Positions 1 to 6,013 of a stretch of 51,273 nucleotides of DNA are shown here, one piece after another (the stretch's first letter is position 1; each line of letters starts with the position of its first letter). The notes beneath the pieces are model-generated. The model was given only the letters and a program-made list of their open reading frames with translations. It did no database searches and was not told the DNA's origin. The translations under genes and the position numbers were made by a program. Origin of the DNA: Acidobacteriota bacterium (lineage in GTDB: Bacteria; Acidobacteriota; UBA6911; RPQK01; JAJDTT01); the NCBI GenBank assembly GCA_022827025.1, contig JAJDTT010000068.1, forward strand, positions 1 to 51,273, written 5' to 3'.

Positions 1-217
1 AGAATCGAGGCCGGATTTTCACGATTTTGAGGTGCATAGTTGTTCTATTCGCCGAGAAATCGCACGAATATGGACCGATTCTACGCTTTCGCAGTAGATT
101 GATTTCTGCCGCGCAGGCTCCCGGGCCCGACACGTTTCCATTATAGGGGAATGCCCCGGGTCTGAACACGCCTGCCGATTCTTCCAACATGGTGCGCACC
201 ATTCCTGCGGCGCTCCT

Positions 218-1645
218 CTATACACGATGCCGACTCATGCCGGGTTCCCTCGACCCGGCATGAGAAACGTCAAGTATGTCGATCAGGACCGCCTCCCTTT
301 CACCCGGACAGGCTCGGACTCGGGGGTCAGCGGGAAGACCCTCCACCCAGAGCAAGCGTCCTTCGTCCTCCACCACCACCAGGGTATCGCGGGCGCTCCT
401 GGGGATGCGGTGCTGCAGGAAGAGCCGCTTGAGTTTCTTCCCGCCCCGACCCGGATACCGGTCTCCCGCCAGGCGGTTCCGCACCGTCAGGCTGGACCCT
501 GGAAAACGAAGCAGAACTTGACCCGTATCTCCGGCGGGCGCCGTCATGCGGCGGCAGACCACGTGCCGGCCCGTCTCCGGAATGATCACCTCCCCCGGAA
601 CCGGAAGCCGGTGGCGGAACCGGACCGGCGGAACCCTCCTTGCCAGTCTCAGGTGGTCGAATTCGAGGCTGGCCTCAATTTCTCCCGGCAGGTGAATCCG
701 CCTTCCGCTTCGTCCGGAGACCAGGCCCAGAACCCGGTCGACGTGCTCCAGGCCCAAATCCCGCGTGTCCCCCTTGCAGACTCTCACCGCGTGCCGGACC
801 ACCTCTTTTCTGAGGGCCGGCGCCAGGTCGAAAAGCGCCGCGACCCTCAGCCGGACCTCGCCGGAGCGGACCGATTGCGTCTCCCGGCACGACTGAAGGG
901 CCTTTCGCCCCTCGGCTTCCAGGAACTCCGCCACCTCCCGGAAGAGGCGGGCGGTCCGTCCCAGGGTCGGAACCAGGGCCGGGTTCAGGCGGTTGCGCAA
1001 GTCGGGAATCAGGTGGTGGCGGACCCAGTTGCGATCGTAGCGGAGATTCCGGTTGCTGGAATCGTCCCGGTAGGGCTGTCCCCGGCGTTCGAGAAATCCC
1101 AGGATTTCTTCCCGGTCCCTCTCCAGCAACGGGCGGACCATGCGGACCGGGCCCTCCTCCGGTCCGTGAGGAAGAATCTCCCGCGCCGGAAAGATCCCCG
1201 ACAACCCCGTGGGACCGGCGCCGCGCGCCAGCTTCAACAGAAAGGTCTCGGCCTGATCCTGCAGGTTGTGTCCGGTGGCCACCACGGACCCGGCGGCAGA
1301 CGCGATCTCGGAGAGGAACCGGTAGCGGACCCTTCGGGCCAGCTCCTGAAGATTCTTTCCCGGCTCCGCCTTCAATGGACGCGACCGGACGTGGAGCGGG
1401 ACCTCCAACTGCCGGCAGAGCGTTCCGACGAAGCTTGCGTCCGCATCGGACTCGGCGCCTCGAAGGCCGTGATTCACGTGGAGGGCCGACAGCGGCAGCG
1501 GCCACTCGCGGCTCAGTTCCTTGAGAACCCGGAGCAGCGCCACCGAGTCGGGCCCGCCCGAAACCGCGCACAGCACCGAGTCACCCGGCTTCAGCAGGGA
1601 AAACCGTTTGACCGTGTCCCTGACTGCCGATACGAAAAGGTCCAT
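218..1645 (-). CDS. tilS: tRNA(Ile)-lysidine synthetase TilS
   Basis: A cytoplasmic ATP-dependent enzyme that converts C34 of tRNA-Ile(CAU) to lysidine, so that the tRNA reads AUA and is charged with isoleucine. The 475-residue product has the N-terminal PP-loop ATPase signature SGGPDS at residues 29-34, followed by the family's LHVNHGLRG and ATGHNLQDQAET segments. A C-terminal substrate-binding region follows (GDRYPGRGGKKLKRLFLQ near residue 395). Length is normal for the long TilS form. The ATG at 1645 lies just before the PP-loop domain. It is transcribed divergently from the riboswitch-controlled threonine-synthase gene. A tRNA with anticodon CAT, the enzyme's potential substrate, lies 1.7 kb away. 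A perfect 12-bp inverted repeat overlaps its last codons. The 217 bases left of the gene hold no gene I can support. Confidence 0.95.
   Translation of the reverse strand: MDLFVSAVRDTVKRFSLLKPGDSVLCAVSGGPDSVALLRVLKELSREWPLPLSALHVNHGLRGAESDADASFVGTLCRQLEVPLHVRSRPLKAEPGKNLQELARRVRYRFLSEIASAAGSVVATGHNLQDQAETFLLKLARGAGPTGLSGIFPAREILPHGPEEGPVRMVRPLLERDREEILGFLERRGQPYRDDSSNRNLRYDRNWVRHHLIPDLRNRLNPALVPTLGRTARLFREVAEFLEAEGRKALQSCRETQSVRSGEVRLRVAALFDLAPALRKEVVRHAVRVCKGDTRDLGLEHVDRVLGLVSGRSGRRIHLPGEIEASLEFDHLRLARRVPPVRFRHRLPVPGEVIIPETGRHVVCRRMTAPAGDTGQVLLRFPGSSLTVRNRLAGDRYPGRGGKKLKRLFLQHRIPRSARDTLVVVEDEGRLLWVEGLPADPRVRACPGEREAVLIDILDVSHAGSREPGMSRHRV
234..264. repeat. 12-bp inverted repeat over the tilS 3' end
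   Basis: CTCATGCCGGGT and its exact complement are separated by 7 bases, inside the last codons of tilS. It could act as a transcription-end or mRNA-stabilising hairpin, but no U-tract follows on the minus strand, so an intrinsic terminator is not clearly shown. Confidence 0.4.
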
Positions 1646-1727
1646 CGCGCTGCTCGAAGACGGCTGCCGCCGGAATCAAGAGGAGCCGGCAGAGGAGGGT
1701 TCCTCCTATCCAATAAGAACGACGCTC

Positions 1728-1757
1728 TTGACAAAATCATGAACGCCAACCTATTAT
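1728..1757 (+). promoter_or_regulatory. sigma70-type promoter for the riboswitch-thrC transcript
   Basis: A perfect -35 box TTGACA (1728-1733) and a near-consensus -10 box TATTAT (1752-1757) are separated by 18 bases. The predicted transcription start, about 1764, lies just before the SAM-I aptamer, which is where such a promoter should be. Confidence 0.8.
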
Positions 1758-1770
1758 TCCATTTCTTGTC

Positions 1771-1881
1771 CTTATCGAGAGTGACGGAGGGATCGGGCCC
1801 TAGGATGTCACGGCAACCGGCCCTTGAATGGTACGGTGCCAATTCCCGCAGACGGGTTCGCCCGCTTGTCTGAAAGATAAG
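1771..1881 (+). promoter_or_regulatory. SAM-I (S-box) riboswitch aptamer
   Basis: Recognised by the conserved S-box blocks in order. These are CTTATC-GAGAG at the 5' side of P1 (1771), GGAGGGAT then CGGCAACC (1811-1818), GGTGCCAATTCC-GCAG, and TGAAAGATAAG closing P1 (1876-1881 pairs exactly with 1771-1776). The aptamer binds S-adenosylmethionine. In this class SAM binding normally stabilises P1 and allows the downstream terminator to form, giving an OFF switch. It follows a strong promoter and precedes a terminator hairpin and the threonine-synthase-family gene. The switch direction is inferred from the class and from the pairing options described for the terminator. Confidence 0.93.
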
Positions 1882-1895
1882 CCCGGTTGCGTGGG

Positions 1896-1926
1896 AGCCC
1901 TTTCTCAGCGGGAAAGGGCTTTTTTG
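1896..1926 (+). terminator. riboswitch expression-platform terminator
   Basis: A 9-bp stem AGCCCTTTC (1896-1904) / GAAAGGGCT (1912-1920) is followed by an uninterrupted T run and TTGTT, a classical intrinsic terminator. AAGCCC at 1879-1884 overlaps the 3' strand of P1 and can instead pair with GGGCTT at 1916-1921. That gives a plausible antiterminator when P1 is open, i.e. at low SAM. Confidence 0.85.
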
Positions 1927-1971
1927 TTGTTTGGCCCTCCGTCCTGCCGGGACAAGGGAAAGGGAAGCAGG

Positions 1972-3231
1972 ATGAGTTTCTTGACGGGTCTGGGCTGCAA
2001 GGAGTGCGACCAACGCTACCCCGCGGACCGGAGCTTCATCTGTCTCGAGTGCTTCGGCCCGCTGGAGGTCCGGTACGACTACGAGAAGATCGGGGCCCGT
2101 CTGAACCCCGCCAAGATCGCCAGGCGGGCCCCGAACCTATGGCGCTACCGGGAGCTGCTGCCCTTGGATGGAGAGCCGGTGACCGGGTTCCACTCCGGCT
2201 TCACTCCCCTGATCCGGGCGGACCGGCTGGCTCGCCGGCTGGGCCTGAAGGAACTCTATCTCAAGGACGATTCGGTCAATCATCCCAGCTTCTCCTACAA
2301 GGACCGGGTCGTCTCCGTCGCCCTGAGCCGGGGGAGGGAGTTGGGGTACGAGGTCTTCTCCTGTGCGTCCACCGGCAATCTCGGCAACTCGGTGGCGGCC
2401 CACTGTGCCCGGACCGGTCTTCCCTGCCTCATCTTCATTCCCGAGACGACGGAACCCAGCAAGATCCTCGGCTCCCTCATCCATGGGCCCGAACTCGTGG
2501 GCCTGAAGGGCAACTACGACGACGTGAACCGGCTCTGCGCCGAAATCGGCGACCACTACGGATGGGGCTTCGTCAACGTGAACCTGAGGCCCTACTACAC
2601 CGAAGGGGCCAAGACCCTGGGCTACGAGATCGTGGAACAGTTGGGCTGGCGCCTCCCCGACCACCTGGTCCTTCCCACGGCCGGAGGGACGCTCCTTCCC
2701 CGGGTCGTCAAGGCGCTCGACGAGGTGGTGCAACTGGGTTGGGCCGACGGGCACACCAAGATTCACTGCGCCCAGGCGGCCGGCTGCGCTCCCGTGATCC
2801 GGTCCCTCCATCAGGGACTCGACTACATCAATCCCGAGAAACCGAACACGGTGGCCAAAGCCATCGCCATCGGCGACCCGGCCGACGGCCCGTACGTGCT
2901 GCAGGACGTTCGCCAATCGGGCGGATGGGGCGAGATGGCCGAAGATGAGGAGATCCTGGACGCCATCCGGCTCCTGGCCGAAACCGAGGGCATCTTCACC
3001 GAGCCGGCCGGCGGGACCACCCTGGCCGTCACCATCAAGCTGCTCCACCAGAACCGGATCCGGCCCGACGAATCGGTGGTGGTGGGGATCACCGGCAACG
3101 GGTACAAGAGCCAGGATGTCTTCATGGGAAGCGCCCGGATCTCGAACGTGATGCGCCCGAACCTCATGGTCTTCCGGGAGTGGTACGAATCCCGGGAAGA
3201 AGCCCTGGCCGGGGCCTCGGCCGCCGTCTGA
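1972..3231 (+). CDS. thrC: threonine synthase family PLP enzyme under SAM riboswitch control
   Basis: A fold-type II PLP enzyme of the threonine synthase family, which converts O-phospho-L-homoserine to threonine and phosphate in the cytoplasm. The start is ATG 1972 behind a GGGAAGCAGG ribosome site; reading upstream would run through the riboswitch terminator. The 419-residue product opens with a zinc-ribbon-like set of four cysteines (C9, C12, C24, C27), as in the archaeal/Thermus-type enzymes. The PLP lysine is K110 in SFSYKDR, followed by STGNLGNSVAA and the glycine-rich VLPTAGGTLLPR. A SAM-I riboswitch with its own promoter controls it. This is unusual for a threonine gene, so the in vivo reaction could be a homoserine-phosphate branch feeding methionine rather than plain threonine supply. 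Family assignment is strong; the exact product is an inference. Confidence 0.88.
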   Translation: MSFLTGLGCKECDQRYPADRSFICLECFGPLEVRYDYEKIGARLNPAKIARRAPNLWRYRELLPLDGEPVTGFHSGFTPLIRADRLARRLGLKELYLKDDSVNHPSFSYKDRVVSVALSRGRELGYEVFSCASTGNLGNSVAAHCARTGLPCLIFIPETTEPSKILGSLIHGPELVGLKGNYDDVNRLCAEIGDHYGWGFVNVNLRPYYTEGAKTLGYEIVEQLGWRLPDHLVLPTAGGTLLPRVVKALDEVVQLGWADGHTKIHCAQAAGCAPVIRSLHQGLDYINPEKPNTVAKAIAIGDPADGPYVLQDVRQSGGWGEMAEDEEILDAIRLLAETEGIFTEPAGGTTLAVTIKLLHQNRIRPDESVVVGITGNGYKSQDVFMGSARISNVMRPNLMVFREWYESREEALAGASAAV

Positions 3232-3347
3232 GCCCAGCAAGAGTCCACGTCGCACCGAGACCCCGTCCACACCTGCTGGAGTGCCGGACCGGCGGCGGCC
3301 GCCGCGTTGATGTAGCGCCTTCCGTTCGGTTATATTCGATCGCCGTT

Positions 3348-3420
3348 GGCGGTGTAGCTCAGTGGTCAGAGCAGGCGGCTCATATCCGCCGAGTCGGGGG
3401 TTCGAGTCCCTCCACCGCCA
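3348..3420 (+). tRNA. tRNA with CAT anticodon (tRNA-Met or lysidine-modified tRNA-Ile2)
   Basis: A full cloverleaf: acceptor GGCGGTG/CACCGCC, D arm GCTC..GAGC, anticodon stem GGCGG/CCGCC with loop CTCATAT (anticodon CAT at 3381-3383), T arm GGGGG-TTCGAGT-CCCTC and discriminator A73. The 3' CCA is not encoded. The G1-C72 pair rules out a typical initiator. The D and anticodon arms resemble bacterial tRNA-Ile2(CAU), the TilS substrate, but elongator tRNA-Met shares most of these features, so sequence alone does not decide. Confidence 0.93.
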
Positions 3421-3439
3421 TGCCAAATAACCGACCGGA

Positions 3440-3569
3440 CCCGCATTTCTCACCAGGTCGCTATGCGTATGGTGAAAAATAATCTGGTTTTGAGCATTCG
3501 CGCGGATCTAGCCACAGTTTCTCCGGGACAGACTGCGCTGGGCGCTCGCTCGCTGGTGAGAAATGCGGG
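3440..3569. mobile_element. 130-bp MITE-like element with 17-bp terminal inverted repeats
   Basis: CCCGCATTTCTCACCAG (3440-3456) recurs as its perfect reverse complement at 3553-3569, enclosing 96 bases with no coding capacity. It begins 20 bases after the CAT tRNA and ends 28 bases before hemB. Long perfect terminal repeats on a short non-coding core are what a non-autonomous transposable element looks like. No clear target-site duplication is visible, and no matching transposase is in the window. Confidence 0.6.
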
Positions 3570-3597
3570 CTAGGTTGGATTGAGGCCGGATCTCCCC

Positions 3598-4596
3598 ATG
3601 ACACTTACCATCCGTCCCCGCCGTCTGCGAACCAGTCCCCGATTGCGCCGCATGGTCCGGGAGACCCGCCTCGAGCCGGGACAGTTGATCTATCCCATGT
3701 TCGTTCGCGAGGGACGGGGAATCCGGGAGGAGATCCCGTCCATGCCGGGCCAGTTCCGGTACTCGGTGGACCTTCTGGGTCAGGAGCTGGAACGGGTCGA
3801 GGAACTGGAGATCGCCGGGGTGATGCTCTTCGGAATCCCGGACCCGTCGGAGAAGGACGCACTGGGAACCCCGGGCTACCTGGAGGACGGGCTCATCTGC
3901 CGCGCGCTGCGGGAAGCCAGGGCGAGAGTGGAGGACCTGCTGCTGATCGCGGACGTCTGCCTCTGCGAGTACACCGACCACGGACACTGCGGCCGCCTGC
4001 TGGAGGACCCTCCCCGCGTCGACAACGACGGGACGCTCGAACTGCTCTCCAAGGAGGCCCTGGCCTATGCCCGGGCGGGCGCCCACGTGGTGGCCCCGTC
4101 GGACATGATGGACGGAAGAGTGGGGGCCATCCGCAAGTCTCTCGACTCGGCAGGTTTCCAGGAGACGGCGATCCTCTCGTACGCGGCCAAGTACGCCTCC
4201 GCCTACTACGGGCCTTTTCGGGAAGCGGCCGAGTCGGCCCCCAGTTTCGGCGACCGGAAGAGCTACCAGATGGATCCGGCCAACGCCCGCGAGGCCGTCC
4301 GGGAGGTCCGCCTGGATCTGGAGGAAGGGGCCGACATGGTCATGGTGAAACCGGCGCTGCCCTACCTGGACATCATCCACCGGGTCCGCCGGATGTCCGA
4401 AGTTCCGGTGGCCGCCTACCAGGTGAGCGGTGAATTCAGCGCCCTCTGCGCCGCCTTCGCCCAGGGTTGGCTGAATCGGGACCAGACCGTGAGGGAGACA
4501 TTGCTTTCGATCCGCCGGGCGGGCGCCGATATCCTGCTGACTTATTTCGCCTGCGAGGTGGCCGATCGGATCCGGCGCGGCGATTGGAACGAGTAG
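3598..4596 (+). CDS. hemB: porphobilinogen synthase (delta-aminolevulinate dehydratase) HemB
   Basis: Condenses two 5-aminolevulinate molecules to porphobilinogen in the cytoplasm, the first common step of haem and other tetrapyrrole synthesis. The 332-residue product has the cysteine-rich zinc site VCLCEYTDHGHCG near residue 120, so it is the Zn-dependent type. Both Schiff-base lysines are present: K198 in SYAAKYASAYYGPF and K251 in MVMVKPALPY. Length is normal. I chose ATG 3598; a TTG at 3580 in the same frame would add six residues. It sits 20 bases upstream of hemL, so the two tetrapyrrole genes are probably co-transcribed. The promoter region is occupied by the 130-bp inverted-repeat element. 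Confidence 0.95.
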   Translation: MTLTIRPRRLRTSPRLRRMVRETRLEPGQLIYPMFVREGRGIREEIPSMPGQFRYSVDLLGQELERVEELEIAGVMLFGIPDPSEKDALGTPGYLEDGLICRALREARARVEDLLLIADVCLCEYTDHGHCGRLLEDPPRVDNDGTLELLSKEALAYARAGAHVVAPSDMMDGRVGAIRKSLDSAGFQETAILSYAAKYASAYYGPFREAAESAPSFGDRKSYQMDPANAREAVREVRLDLEEGADMVMVKPALPYLDIIHRVRRMSEVPVAAYQVSGEFSALCAAFAQGWLNRDQTVRETLLSIRRAGADILLTYFACEVADRIRRGDWNE

Positions 4597-4616
4597 GAAC
4601 AACCAGGGGGAGATCC

Positions 4617-5951
4617 TTGAATTACCGGAACGACTCGTCGGAAGCGGGCAGGCTCCAGGCCAACGCCGAAAGCACTGCCTTGATGGATCGGGCCCGGCAG
4701 GTCATGCCGGGCGGCGTCAACAGTCCGGTGCGGGCCTTCAAGGCGGTGGGGGGCAGTCCTCCCTTCCTGCGGTCGGGACACGGATCGCAGGTGGTGGACA
4801 TGGACGGCAACCGCTACGTGGACTACCTGGGCTCCTGGGGTCCCCTGATCCTGGGACATGCCCGGCCCGAAGTCGTTCAGGCGGTGACCGAAGCGGCTCA
4901 AAGGGGAACCAGCTACGGAGCACCCACCGAGGGAGAGGTGCTCCTGGCAGAGAAGATCTGCGACCTGTTTCCCTCCATCGAGAAGGTGAGGCTGGTCAAC
5001 TCGGGCACCGAGGCCACCATGACCGCGTTGCGGCTGGCCCGCGCCTATACCGGCCGCTCCCTGGTGGTGAAATTCGACGGCTGCTACCACGGACACTCCG
5101 ACGGCCTGCTGGTCCAGGCGGGATCGGGAGTCCTGACCCTGGGATTGGCGGACAGTCCCGGCGTCCCCGAAGGCTTCGCCCGGGAGACGCTGACCCTTCC
5201 CTTCAACGATCTCGACCGGTTGGAAGACGCATTCGGCGCCTATCCCGGTCAGATCGCGGCCGTCATCCTGGAACCGGTGCCCGCCAACATGGGGGTGCTG
5301 CTCCCCCACGAGGGGTTTCTGCAGGGCGTGCTGGAGCTGGGCGAGGCCCACGGCGCCGTCGTCATCTTCGACGAAGTGATCACCGGATTCCGGCTGGCGC
5401 CGGGAGGGGCTCAGGAACGATTCTCGGTGGCGGCTCCCCTGACCTGCCTGGGCAAGGTGGTGGGCGGCGGACTGCCGATCGGCGCGTACGGAGGGCGGAA
5501 GGAGATCATGGAACTGATGGCTCCCCAGGGGTCCGTTTACCAGGCGGGGACTCTGTCCGGGAACCCCATTGCCGTGGCCGCCGGCCTGAAGACGCTGGAG
5601 ATCCTGGAACGGGACCGTCCCTATGGCGCCATGGAAGAGAGGGCTTCCGAACTCTGCCGGGGATTGACGGAAGCGGCCGCCCGCCATTCGATTCCGCTTC
5701 AGGTTCAGCGTTGCGGCTCCATGTTCACGCCGTTTCACCGGGAGGGTCCGGTCACCGGATTCGCCGGGGCCAAGGCCTGCGACCTGGAGCGTTTCGCCGC
5801 CTTTTTCCGCGGGATGCTGGACCGGGGGATCTACACGGCGCCTTCCCAGTTCGAGGCCAACTTCGTCTCGGCCGCTCACTCCGATGCGGATGTCCGGAAG
5901 ACGCTGCAGGCCGCCGATGAGACGCTGGACTCCCTTGCGCCGGTTCCTTGA
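4617..5951 (+). CDS. hemL: glutamate-1-semialdehyde 2,1-aminomutase HemL
   Basis: A PLP enzyme that rearranges glutamate-1-semialdehyde to 5-aminolevulinate, the substrate of the HemB encoded just upstream. It implies the C5 (glutamyl-tRNA) route to haem. The 444-residue product has the class-III aminotransferase layout: MPGGVNSPVRAF near the N terminus, NSGTEATMTALRLAR for cofactor binding, VIFDEVITGFR, and the PLP lysine K280 in GKVVGGGLPIGAYGG. The start is TTG 4617, chosen because AGGGGGAG lies 4 bases upstream and the protein then begins at the usual family position. Longer upstream reading would overlap hemB. No hemA is in the window. Confidence 0.95.
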   Translation: MNYRNDSSEAGRLQANAESTALMDRARQVMPGGVNSPVRAFKAVGGSPPFLRSGHGSQVVDMDGNRYVDYLGSWGPLILGHARPEVVQAVTEAAQRGTSYGAPTEGEVLLAEKICDLFPSIEKVRLVNSGTEATMTALRLARAYTGRSLVVKFDGCYHGHSDGLLVQAGSGVLTLGLADSPGVPEGFARETLTLPFNDLDRLEDAFGAYPGQIAAVILEPVPANMGVLLPHEGFLQGVLELGEAHGAVVIFDEVITGFRLAPGGAQERFSVAAPLTCLGKVVGGGLPIGAYGGRKEIMELMAPQGSVYQAGTLSGNPIAVAAGLKTLEILERDRPYGAMEERASELCRGLTEAAARHSIPLQVQRCGSMFTPFHREGPVTGFAGAKACDLERFAAFFRGMLDRGIYTAPSQFEANFVSAAHSDADVRKTLQAADETLDSLAPVP

Positions 5952-6013
5952 TCCCTGCCCGGAGGCACGAGACGGAGCCATTGATTCGAAGGGGCAGGGG
6001 CTCGCCAAATCGC

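Noticed and set aside
19-225. A 68-codon minus-strand frame at the left edge
   Set aside because: It shows no motif and no ribosome site, and its composition looks non-coding.
3180-3482. A 100-codon plus-strand frame reading through the CAT tRNA, with a minus-strand counterpart (2137-3453)
   Set aside because: The encoded peptides (e.g. RWRDSNPRLGGYEPPALTT) are the well-known false ORFs produced by translating tRNA genes.
5952-6013. Terminator between hemL and the convergent Cache-SBP gene
   Set aside because: CCCTGCCC and GGGCAGGG can pair, but only around a loop of about 30 bases and without a T-tract.
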